Assembly: GCA_016840905.1 (NCBI GenBank)
Contig: JAEORM010000225.1
Span: forward strand, 1-12,304
Origin: Candidatus Gerdarchaeota archaeon
Lineage (GTDB): Archaea > Asgardarchaeota > Heimdallarchaeia > JABLTI01
DNA: 12,304 bases
Direction of reading: 5' to 3'
Shown here: positions 1 through 6,506 of the stretch, in pieces
Layout: every line of letters begins with the position of its first letter
Position numbering within the stretch: position 1 is the first letter of the stretch
Position numbers and translations under genes: made by a program
The notes under the pieces: model-generated
Databases searched by the model: none
Told to the model about the DNA's origin: nothing
What the model saw: only the letters and a program-made list of their open reading frames with translations

Positions 1-210
1 CAGTTTTCTTAATTCATCTCTATGATTGACATTATAATCTTGTTTTGCTATTTCCATCATAACTGAACCAAAGATGAAAATTTGTACATCGAAGCTCGCT
101 TGTTTAGCTTTTTCAAGTGCATAATTGATTATAGTAGTTTTTCCTACGCCAGGTACTCCACCGACAATTGCTATATTACTTTGATTTGCCAATAATTTCA
201 CCAGTCTCAT
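1..210 (-). CDS. adkA: Archaeal-type adenylate kinase, N-terminal 70 residues (runs off left edge)
   Basis: Interconverts ATP + AMP and 2 ADP in the cytoplasm. The fragment starts at ATG 210-208 and stays open to base 1. It shows a P-loop GGVPGVGKTT at residues 17-26. A second conserved stretch, IFGSVMMEIAKQ...HRDELRKL (residues 47-70), matches the archaeal AdkA pattern (FGTVMFEIAKEE...HRDQLRKL) rather than bacterial Adk. Its start codon overlaps the stop of the upstream coiled-coil gene as ATGA, so the two are probably translationally coupled. The N-terminus before the P-loop is about ten residues longer than I expect for AdkA, so the GTG at codon 4 or TTG at codon 7 could be the true start, but the overlap favours ATG. 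The C-terminal two thirds lie outside the window. Confidence 0.9.
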   Translation of the reverse strand, partial: MRLVKLLANQSNIAIVGGVPGVGKTTIINYALEKAKQASFDVQIFIFGSVMMEIAKQDYNVNHRDELRKL

Positions 211-1766
211 AAGTCAATATTTTCTAGTAATTCAACAATTCTCTTATAACCCTTTTTACTAATTAAATTCTTTTCGAGAAGATAATTGAGACCTTGCATC
301 ACTGCACCTCGAAATTCACCAGTAGCAAGATAGTTAGTTGCACGTAGAGCATCAAAGGATGATTTTAATCTTCGGTTAAATATTAACTCCTCAGCAATTT
401 TATCAGCAGCTTGTTTGCCTCCAACAATAGCAGAATCTCGTTCAGCATTTGGATAATCAATTTTAGAACCACTACGAGGTTTACTTAAAGGTGGAATGAC
501 AAAATAACGAACATCATCTTTATCTTGGAATTTAATTAAAAATAACGAAATAATAATATCTGTAGGAATATTACCTATACCTTGGAGAGCTGATTTTGAT
601 ATAGCTACTTTTCTATTATTAACAACTTCATCAATTTTTTTAATTAATTCATTTGTATCTCGATTAATACTATCTCGCATTTCTACAAGATTTGCAAGAT
701 TTCGATCCCGGTCCATACGTAATTCATCAATTTCATTTAACGCTTTTGCTTTTTTGCTTTCATATTCATCAATAGCACTTTGTTTATTTGTCATAAATTG
801 TTGAGTTATTGAATTAAGCATTTTAGCAAGATTTCTGCGATCGTTTTCTAAATCCTTGACCTCAGTATTAATACCTTCTATTTGCTTTCTACTAGTTTCT
901 AAAAATGATTTCATATTGTTTTGGAATTTTGGAGTTTCAATTGAAGGAACATCATTGAGGATTTTACGAGCTTGTTCTTGTATCGGGTTAATCATACCTG
1001 TTAAACCTAAAGTACTTGATTCGAATTTAGATAATTCACGAAAAGCTGCTTGATTTGCTTTTTCTAATTCAGAATCAATTGTTTTCTCCATTTTTTCCTT
1101 ATATTGATCAATTCGTTGGTTGACATCTTCCTGTAATTTATGTAATTTTCCAGCGAAAGATTGTTCAATTTCGTTTATTTTAGAATTAATCTCAGCTAAC
1201 CAATCTTGTGCTGTTTCACGGAGTCTGTCTTTTATTTCAATAAAAGTTGGAATTTCATTCAATAGTGTAATTAGTTCATTACTGACATCTTGCTCAAAAG
1301 TAGGCAAAATCAATGGCGTATCTATAACATCTTCACTAACATATTTTTTAACTAGATCAAAAGTTGAGCGTGTAAATGATGAATCAAATAAAGGATAAAT
1401 TTGAGGAGCAATAATTAGATTTTGATTAGCTTCTCTAAGACTTTCTGTATAGGCTTTTGCAGTGGATGCATCTTGAATTGCTTTTAATCTGGCAATAATG
1501 TTTGATAAACTTAGATCTTGAACACTAGTACCACCACCATAGAGTCCTAATGAATCAACTAAAATTACTCGTTCATTAAGGGTATCTACTTGCAATCGCC
1601 AATAAAATTTAGAAACTTGTGTTAATCGTTCTTTTGAGCGCTTAAATAAACTAGGTTTTTTAATTTTATCACCAACAATGCCAACAATAAGTGCAAGTTC
1701 TGCTTCAATTGGAATATCTTTATCATCAATTATAAACGGAATAACATTCTCTCTTTGTGTGCTCAT
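207..1766 (-). CDS. Large coiled-coil protein of unknown function, coupled to adenylate kinase
   Basis: I do not recognise this family. From ATG 1766 it is 519 residues. A GTG three codons upstream (1775) is also open, but GGTG lies 6 bases before the ATG and makes a good ribosome site, so I prefer ATG. Seen (numbering from the ATG): a compact N-terminal part (1-150) with a strand-rich FYWRL...RVILVDSLGLYGGG; a charged helical stretch (about 162-247); a Gly/Pro break (about 253-275); a second, stronger coiled coil (about 280-392); and a globular C-terminus (about 400-519) with a strand-rich IISLFLIKF...VRYFVIPPL. There is no signal peptide or clear membrane span, so it is likely cytoplasmic. 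The two globular ends may pack together across the coiled coil (inference). It lies 133 bases downstream of the Ras-like gene on the same strand and overlaps adkA by 4 bases. Confidence 0.85.
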   Translation of the reverse strand: MSTQRENVIPFIIDDKDIPIEAELALIVGIVGDKIKKPSLFKRSKERLTQVSKFYWRLQVDTLNERVILVDSLGLYGGGTSVQDLSLSNIIARLKAIQDASTAKAYTESLREANQNLIIAPQIYPLFDSSFTRSTFDLVKKYVSEDVIDTPLILPTFEQDVSNELITLLNEIPTFIEIKDRLRETAQDWLAEINSKINEIEQSFAGKLHKLQEDVNQRIDQYKEKMEKTIDSELEKANQAAFRELSKFESSTLGLTGMINPIQEQARKILNDVPSIETPKFQNNMKSFLETSRKQIEGINTEVKDLENDRRNLAKMLNSITQQFMTNKQSAIDEYESKKAKALNEIDELRMDRDRNLANLVEMRDSINRDTNELIKKIDEVVNNRKVAISKSALQGIGNIPTDIIISLFLIKFQDKDDVRYFVIPPLSKPRSGSKIDYPNAERDSAIVGGKQAADKIAEELIFNRRLKSSFDALRATNYLATGEFRGAVMQGLNYLLEKNLISKKGYKRIVELLENIDL

Positions 1767-1775
1767 AACATACAC

Positions 1776-1899
1776 CTTTTTAATTTTCTACCAATATTTT
1801 TCTCTAACGCAAGTTGAACTAAGCATAATTTATTATGCAAAATAATACCAATTATGTTAAAGTCAATACTTAATAATATAAAGATAAAAATAAACTTGT
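1776..1899. other. Spacer between Ras-like and coiled-coil genes
   Basis: This AT-rich spacer lies between two minus-strand genes. Its right edge has a 6-bp inverted repeat (ATAAAC/GTTTAT, 1890-1903) overlapping the Ras-like stop codon and followed, on the minus strand, by T-rich sequence, which could be a weak terminator. Further on is the palindrome at 1823-1838, listed separately. The spacer is long enough for the coiled-coil/adkA pair to have its own promoter. Confidence 0.5.
1823..1838. repeat. Short inverted repeat upstream of the coiled-coil gene
   Basis: GCATAAT and ATTATGC are perfect complements separated by TT. The element lies 57 bases upstream of the preferred ATG at 1766. Its AT core (ATAATAAATTA on the minus strand) could double as a TATA element, so it may be a promoter with a built-in operator. 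This is inference from position only. Confidence 0.45.
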
Positions 1900-2934
1900 T
1901 TATAAACGTCTTTTTCTTTTATTGATTAATTTTTGTTGTTTTTCTTGAAAATTAAGCTCATCTCGATTATCAGGGCAATTAACTTCCCAAAGATTATTCA
2001 AGCGGTGTAATTGATATTGAATGTCTTCTCTTGGTTTTTCACCCGCTAAAGTTGTGAAATTACCATCATAAATGGAATAAAGTATTGCTAGTGCCCGTAA
2101 ATTATCGAAATGAATTTGGTTTGAGTAACCTTGGTCTTGTTCTACAACACAAAGTTTCCTATAGTGTTTGCATTTTTGATCGCAAGAAATACAATTAGTG
2201 ATACATGCTTTAACTTGATTACGATAAAAGTCAATCTCAAAGGTAAAATTATTTTTCTCGACTATGACAATGCCATTATCATTGAGTTGATATCCCAAAC
2301 GATTAATAAGCTCTTGAACTTTTTCAAATGACTTTTTGTTGTAAAGTTTAAAGACATTTGATGGTTTAATTAATTGAGGACTAAAAGTCTGATATTCACC
2401 TGAAAGAATATCTTGCGAGATTTTCTGCCCTATTTCATTAAAAATAAGATTCAATTCATCTATTGACTTAATTTTCTTATAATTAATTAGTCTATTCTCC
2501 TCAGCATCATCTATCTGCAATCTTTTTTCGGTGAAATTTTTTGTGGAGTTAGAAACAGTTAATATGGTAACAGGTACACCTCGAGGAGCTAATTGATAAA
2601 GAAAGTTAATGTGTTCAAGATTATCAGCTCTTTTAACCAAGATGATAGTATGAGATGAACCTGAATAATAAGCCATCCTAAATTGGGAAAATCTTTCAGC
2701 GGAGGAGATAATCCAGATAGACATACATAATTTTCCAAGAGTAGTGTCTGCACGAGAAATTAGAGGGTACATACCAATAGTATTCAAACAATTAGTACTT
2801 ACAGTGGATTCAGAATAATCTTTCATTTTTTCAGCTAATAATTGAGCATCTTTTGTTAAAAGTAGAATCTTACTTAGATAGACATTGTCATTTGTAGGAT
2901 TGTCATGAATTCTACTATTATTTTCAGTACTCAC
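1900..2934 (-). CDS. Degenerate Ras/Rab-like (pseudo-GTPase) protein with C-terminal Cys cluster
   Basis: 344 residues from GTG 2934, with GAGG 8 bases upstream. Residues 19-175 follow the small-GTPase layout. Strand 1 is KILLL (22-26). TIG (52-54) lies where switch I ends. LCMSIWIISSAERF (69-82) aligns with the Rab WDTAGQERF region, then MAYYSGSSHTIILV (87-100) with YYRGA-type sequence, then PVTILTVSNS (121-130) at strand 5, and a last helix at 157-177. The nucleotide-binding residues are gone: no GxxxxGK[ST] after strand 1 (TKDAQLLA instead), DxxG replaced by IISS, and no NKxD. It probably cannot bind or hydrolyse GTP in the normal way. A separate C-terminal part (about 190-344) holds C244, C248, C251, C255 and C262, possibly metal-binding, and ends in a basic tail KRKRRL. 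No membrane span is seen. The fold call rests on reading motifs by eye. Confidence 0.75.
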   Translation of the reverse strand: MSTENNSRIHDNPTNDNVYLSKILLLTKDAQLLAEKMKDYSESTVSTNCLNTIGMYPLISRADTTLGKLCMSIWIISSAERFSQFRMAYYSGSSHTIILVKRADNLEHINFLYQLAPRGVPVTILTVSNSTKNFTEKRLQIDDAEENRLINYKKIKSIDELNLIFNEIGQKISQDILSGEYQTFSPQLIKPSNVFKLYNKKSFEKVQELINRLGYQLNDNGIVIVEKNNFTFEIDFYRNQVKACITNCISCDQKCKHYRKLCVVEQDQGYSNQIHFDNLRALAILYSIYDGNFTTLAGEKPREDIQYQLHRLNNLWEVNCPDNRDELNFQEKQQKLINKRKRRL

Positions 2935-2984
2935 TTTAAAAGCCTCTTGTTGCCAGCTACTATTGCCCTTTTTCTTTTTTACTG

Positions 2985-2996
2985 TTTTTTATATTG
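2985..2996 (-). promoter_or_regulatory. Candidate TATA box for the Ras-like gene
   Basis: On the minus strand this reads GCAATATAAAAA, a good archaeal TATA-like core centred about 55 bases before the GTG start. That spacing allows a leader of roughly 25-30 bases containing the GAGG ribosome site. Position and composition only. Confidence 0.35.
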
Positions 2997-3055
2997 CTAA
3001 AAAACTCCTTTAATAAATAAAGATACATTAGCTTTCTTAAATAAGTTATGTTCAA

Positions 3056-3065
3056 TATATAAATA
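3056..3065 (+). promoter_or_regulatory. Candidate TATA box for the aIF1A gene
   Basis: TATATAAATA is the best TATA-like match in the spacer. It would give a leader of about 85-90 bases to the GTG at 3177. TTTAAA near 3111 is an alternative with a shorter leader. In this AT-rich background either could be chance. Confidence 0.3.
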
Positions 3066-3176
3066 GGTAAAAAACAACAAATCAATTTTTTTTATTTAAA
3101 AAAAGAACATTTAAACAAAAGACTTTTTAGGTAGTACGTAAATTTTGTTTGTAATAGAAACAATGTTTAAAGGATT

Positions 3177-3575
3177 GTGAAAAATTTAAGTAATAAAACT
3201 AGTAAACCTCAAAAAGGTCAAAAGAAAGCAAAACCATATGAAAAAGAAGAATCTAACGAAGAAACTGAAAATGGATCTGAAAATGGTCAATCTGAATATA
3301 TTAGGGTTAGATTACCTAAACAAGGAGAAATTTTAGGTATTGTAACTCAAATTCTTGGTGCTGATCGAATAAAAGTAAGATGTATGGATAAAAAAGATCG
3401 AGTTGTAAGAATACCTGGAAAACATCGTAAGAGACTTTGGTGCAGACAAAATGATATTGTAAGTGTTATGCCTTGGTATGGTTTACAAGAAGATACTCGT
3501 GGTGACTTAATTTATAGATATAATAAAAACCAAGCTAATTGGTTGGAAGAAAAGGGATATATTGTTCTAGATTAA
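3177..3575 (+). CDS. eif1A: Translation initiation factor aIF1A
   Basis: Binds the A-site region of the small ribosomal subunit during initiation, as eukaryotic eIF1A does. The 132-residue product has a charged tail (1-39, Lys-rich then Glu/Asn-rich), followed by the OB-fold typical of archaeal aIF1A. Landmarks are VRLPKQGEILGIVTQILGAD (44-63), KVRCMD (66-71), IPGKHRKRLW (79-88) and WLEEKGYIVLD at the end. The start is GTG at 3177: the upstream ATG and TTG run straight into a stop, and no in-frame ATG occurs before the domain. AAAGG lies only 2-3 bases ahead, an unusually short spacing, so the ribosome site is weak. The tail is longer and more acidic than I expect in archaea. It is the first gene of the aIF1A, Rio1, Dim2 series. 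Confidence 0.95.
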   Translation: MKNLSNKTSKPQKGQKKAKPYEKEESNEETENGSENGQSEYIRVRLPKQGEILGIVTQILGADRIKVRCMDKKDRVVRIPGKHRKRLWCRQNDIVSVMPWYGLQEDTRGDLIYRYNKNQANWLEEKGYIVLD

Positions 3576-3648
3576 CAAATATATTCTTCTGCTTTTATAT
3601 CATTATTTTATAATTAACTACAAAAATACATCACCATTCAAGTTAAGA

Positions 3649-3660
3649 TTTTAATATTTA
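3649..3660 (+). promoter_or_regulatory. Candidate TATA box for rio1
   Basis: TTTTAATATTTA is centred about 32 bases before the rio1 ATG, which fits a transcript with almost no leader. The 111-base gap after aIF1A also leaves room for a separate promoter. Weak evidence in an AT-rich region. Confidence 0.28.
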
Positions 3661-3686
3661 TTAGTTGATAGTAGATGTGAAATTCA

Positions 3687-4583
3687 ATGCCCAAATCGAA
3701 AAAGAAGCATCAAAAACAAACTGATGAAAATGATCATCCCCAATTGCTTGATTTAGAAGATAGTTCAGCTAATTTTGAGAGAGATCTTCTAAATGCTGAT
3801 CAATTACAAATTAGTCGTGTAGATGTTAAGAAAATAAGAAACAAGGATATTGATGATAAAAAAGTAACAGAATCAGTTTTAGATGTTGAAACTAGTAGAA
3901 CATTATTCGGTTTAATAAAAAGTAAAATTATTGAAAACATGACTGGAATAATCTCAACAGGAAAAGAAGCAAATGTTTATCATGGGTATGGTCCTAAAGG
4001 TTCGGAATTAGCCATAAAAATTTACCGCACTTCAACTAATATTTTCAAAACTCTCCAAGTATACATACTTGGTGATCCACGATTCAATAAAATAAAACGG
4101 GATCAACGATCCTTTGTTTATGCATGGGCAAAAAAAGAATTTAAAAATCTCTCAAGAGCTTATCAAGCAAAAGTTAAAGTTCCAAAACCCATTGAATGTG
4201 TTAAAGATGTTGTTGTTATGGAATTCATCGGGAAAAAAGGTTTACCATATCCATTATTAAAAGATGTTAAAATTCGAAAACCAAAAAAGGTATATCAAGA
4301 AGTATTGAAAAATCTTGATCTTTTATATAATAAAGCTGGTTTGGTGCATGCTGATTTATCAGAATATAATATCATTTACACACCCAAAATTTATTTTATT
4401 GATATTTCACAAGCAGTGTTATTAGATCACCCATATGCGGAAATTTTTCTTTATCGAGATATAAAAAATATCACTAGATTTTTCGAAAAACAAAATGTGG
4501 CAGTAATTGATCCAGATGTTCTTTTTGAAAAATATGTTGGAGAACCTCCATCAGATAAGGTGAAGGTATTCGAAGTAATTTAA
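3687..4583 (+). CDS. rio1: RIO1 atypical serine kinase/ATPase, small-subunit maturation factor
   Basis: Rio1 uses ATP turnover to drive late maturation of the small ribosomal subunit. The 298-residue product has a basic, then acidic N-terminal extension (1-60), followed by the RIO domain. Visible parts are the nucleotide loop STGKEANVY (90-98), the ATP-binding lysine in AIKIYRTS (K111), the hinge VVVMEFIG (175-182), the catalytic loop LVHADLSEYN (D223, N228) and the metal-binding IDIS (D239). STGKEANVY and the IDISQAV block mark Rio1 rather than Rio2, and no winged-helix domain precedes the kinase. Key residues are intact and length is normal for archaeal Rio1. The ATG start begins a basic MPKSKKKHQK. 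It lies 111 bases after aIF1A and 80 before the KH gene, probably in the same transcription unit or with an internal promoter. Confidence 0.96.
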   Translation: MPKSKKKHQKQTDENDHPQLLDLEDSSANFERDLLNADQLQISRVDVKKIRNKDIDDKKVTESVLDVETSRTLFGLIKSKIIENMTGIISTGKEANVYHGYGPKGSELAIKIYRTSTNIFKTLQVYILGDPRFNKIKRDQRSFVYAWAKKEFKNLSRAYQAKVKVPKPIECVKDVVVMEFIGKKGLPYPLLKDVKIRKPKKVYQEVLKNLDLLYNKAGLVHADLSEYNIIYTPKIYFIDISQAVLLDHPYAEIFLYRDIKNITRFFEKQNVAVIDPDVLFEKYVGEPPSDKVKVFEVI

Positions 4584-4663
4584 GAAATTTGACATTCAAA
4601 AACAAAAGCAATAGTAAACAATTAAAGAATAATACATTATTAACGATTTGGAGAAAATAAAAA

Positions 4664-5269
4664 ATGACTGATAGCTACCCCAATATGGATGTAAGCAGTT
4701 TTCTTGTAACAATACCTCAAAATAGAATAGGAGCTCTCATCGGACCTGAAGGTAGAATAAAACAAAGATTAGAAGATTTAGCTGATGTTAAATTAGAAAT
4801 TGATAGTCAATCAGGTGAAGTTATAATCAATTCAAAAGAAAATGTTTCAGATCCATTTCTAGTTATTAAAGCACGAGATTTCGTCCATGCAGTAGGACGA
4901 GGATTTAATCCAGAAGTAGCATTTATTCTCTTAGAAGAAGATATCTATTTGGAAATAATTAATTTAAAAACTGTCATTGGAACAAATCCAAATAAATTGG
5001 ATAGATTTAGAGGAAGAATTATCGGAAGAGAAGGAAAAACAAGACAGATAATTGAAGAAACAACAGGAACAAGGATTTCTGTTTATGGAAATACAGTAGG
5101 ACTCATTGGACAATACGAACGCCTTCGGGTAGCAAAAGATGCAGTATTCATGTTATTGGAAGGTGCAAAACATGGTTCTGTTTATAGCTTCTTGGAATCA
5201 AAAGCCCAAATGTTCAAACGAGACGACCAAGAGTTATGGGATAAAGCTTCTCGAGATTCAAAAATATAA
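4664..5269 (+). CDS. Dim2/Pno1-type double-KH RNA-binding protein
   Basis: Archaeal homologue of eukaryotic Dim2/Pno1, which binds near the 3' end of small-subunit rRNA during processing and works with Nob1 and Rio1. The 201-residue protein has two KH units. KH1 spans about 12-75 with the loop IGPEGRI (GPEG 27-30). KH2 spans about 90-168 with IIGREGKTRQIIEETTG (GREG 121-124). Both GxxG loops are intact, which suggests both can contact RNA; in Dim2 families the first is often degenerate. The C-terminal tail YSFLESKAQMFKRDDQELW is typical of the archaeal family. GGAG lies 10 bases before the ATG. It follows rio1 and precedes the GNAT gene by 24 bases, so co-transcription downstream is likely. 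Confidence 0.93.
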   Translation: MTDSYPNMDVSSFLVTIPQNRIGALIGPEGRIKQRLEDLADVKLEIDSQSGEVIINSKENVSDPFLVIKARDFVHAVGRGFNPEVAFILLEEDIYLEIINLKTVIGTNPNKLDRFRGRIIGREGKTRQIIEETTGTRISVYGNTVGLIGQYERLRVAKDAVFMLLEGAKHGSVYSFLESKAQMFKRDDQELWDKASRDSKI

Positions 5270-5293
5270 TTTAGAATATATGAGGAAAGAAAA

Positions 5294-6502
5294 ATGAAGG
5301 TACGACAAGCAACTTTAGACGATTTTGAGGAAATCCATAATATAACAGCATATAGCTATGGATTTGATCCCATTGGTACAAAAGAACGAATGCAAAAAAG
5401 ATGGGAATTAACCTTTGATGAAAATTTTTGTGTAGAAAATGAAAAAGGAATAATTGTTGCTAATAGCAGAATGATTACCTTTGAACAATTTGTAAGAGGG
5501 AAGAAATTAAAGATGGGTGGAATAGCTATGGTTGCCAGTGAACCTTTAGCGAGAAGACAAGGAAACATTAGAGAAAGTATGAATTTCTTATTGAACAAAA
5601 TGTATAAAGAAAAATTTGCAATGTCAACCTTATACCCCTTCAAAGATACTTTTTATGCTGTTTATGGATATGTAAATGCTCCACCTGAAATCAGAATGAG
5701 ATTTAATCCTAAATTCTTAAGTCGCTGGAAAACAATGCCAGAAGGATATAGAATTGAACGTTTGCCTCATGAAAGAGGTTATCCTTATCTAAAAGAATTA
5801 CATAATAAACTTATACCAACAATACATGGAGGAGTAATAAGAAGTGAAAAGCGATGGAAAGAATATGATAATCCAACTCCAGCATGGTATCTAGTTATAT
5901 TTAATCCTAAAGGAGAAGCAGAAGCTGTAGTAAAATATACTCAGAAAGGATTTATGATTGATTTTGAATGGGCAGAAGAAGGAAAACTAACAATATATGA
6001 TTCACTTATTTTAACCCCACAAGCAAGAGCAGCACTTTATCATTTTCTATTTCTACATAGTGATCAAATCAATAAGATTCAATTTCCAATAGATGAATTA
6101 AATTCCACCCTTTATCCATGGTTACAAGGTTACTACATAACTGAGTTATCACCATCAAATATTTGGATGGGTCGAGTGGTAAATATCAAAGAAGCTTTAC
6201 AGGGATTGAAAGTAAAAAGTGATGGTCAAATAAAGGTTAAAGTCATTGATGAACAGATTGCTCAAAATAATCAAACTTTTGAATTGTTAAGCAAAAATGG
6301 GAATTTATCAATTAAAGAACTAGCCGAAAATTCCTATGATGTTGAAATGCACATAAAAGGATTAAGTGCACTAGTTTATGGACTACTCACAACTGAAGAT
6401 ATAGAAATATTTGATTGGTTAAAAAATGCTTCAGAGGAAAATCGTGTTTTATTAAATGATTGGTTCCCTCTTGAGCAACCAAAATTAACTGAAGAATTTT
6501 AA
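5294..6502 (+). CDS. Eis-like GNAT N-acetyltransferase with C-terminal SCP2-like domain
   Basis: Predicted acetyl-CoA-dependent N-acetyltransferase of the Eis family (GNAT, GNAT-like, then sterol-carrier-like domain). The substrate is unknown. The 402 residues begin with a GNAT core: strand 1 MKVRQATLDDFEEIHNITAYSYG is followed by the CoA pyrophosphate loop ARRQGNIRE (86-94) after GGIAMVASEPL. LYPFKDTFYAVYGY (113-126) is the Eis-type block ending in Tyr126. A second domain covers about 140-290 and the SCP2-like region about 290-402. From memory, mycobacterial Eis uses Tyr126 as general acid and the carboxylate of a C-terminal Phe402 as base. This protein also has Tyr126 and ends in Phe402, which supports activity. 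GAGG lies 8 bases before the ATG. It sits 24 bases after the Dim2-like gene, so a ribosomal or RNA-linked target is possible but unproven. Confidence 0.87.
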   Translation: MKVRQATLDDFEEIHNITAYSYGFDPIGTKERMQKRWELTFDENFCVENEKGIIVANSRMITFEQFVRGKKLKMGGIAMVASEPLARRQGNIRESMNFLLNKMYKEKFAMSTLYPFKDTFYAVYGYVNAPPEIRMRFNPKFLSRWKTMPEGYRIERLPHERGYPYLKELHNKLIPTIHGGVIRSEKRWKEYDNPTPAWYLVIFNPKGEAEAVVKYTQKGFMIDFEWAEEGKLTIYDSLILTPQARAALYHFLFLHSDQINKIQFPIDELNSTLYPWLQGYYITELSPSNIWMGRVVNIKEALQGLKVKSDGQIKVKVIDEQIAQNNQTFELLSKNGNLSIKELAENSYDVEMHIKGLSALVYGLLTTEDIEIFDWLKNASEENRVLLNDWFPLEQPKLTEEF

Positions 6503-6506
6503 TAAA

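Larger units (their letters stand above)
2935..3176. other. Divergent promoter region between the Ras-like gene and aIF1A
   Basis: A 242-base AT-rich spacer between divergent genes. It contains TATA-like elements for each direction, listed separately, and long A and T runs. It also holds the 16-mer TAAAAAAAGAACATTT at 3097-3112, which recurs at 7926-7941. I see no RNA gene or small reading frame with a ribosome site. Confidence 0.5.

Noticed and set aside
856..1398. Plus-strand open frames opposite the coiled-coil gene
   Set aside because: They are antisense to a clearly coding frame, lack ribosome sites and look like composition-driven shadows. The same applies to 2131-2331, 5356-5643 and 9208-9429.
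1900..2934. Ras-like gene as a pseudogene
   Set aside because: The frame is intact over 344 codons with a good ribosome site, and the hydrophobic core and ERF/YYSG motifs are kept. Loss of only the nucleotide motifs points to a changed function.
4628..4641. Inverted repeat AATAAT-AC-ATTATT before the KH gene
   Set aside because: Only A and T in 6-bp arms; expected often by chance in this composition.
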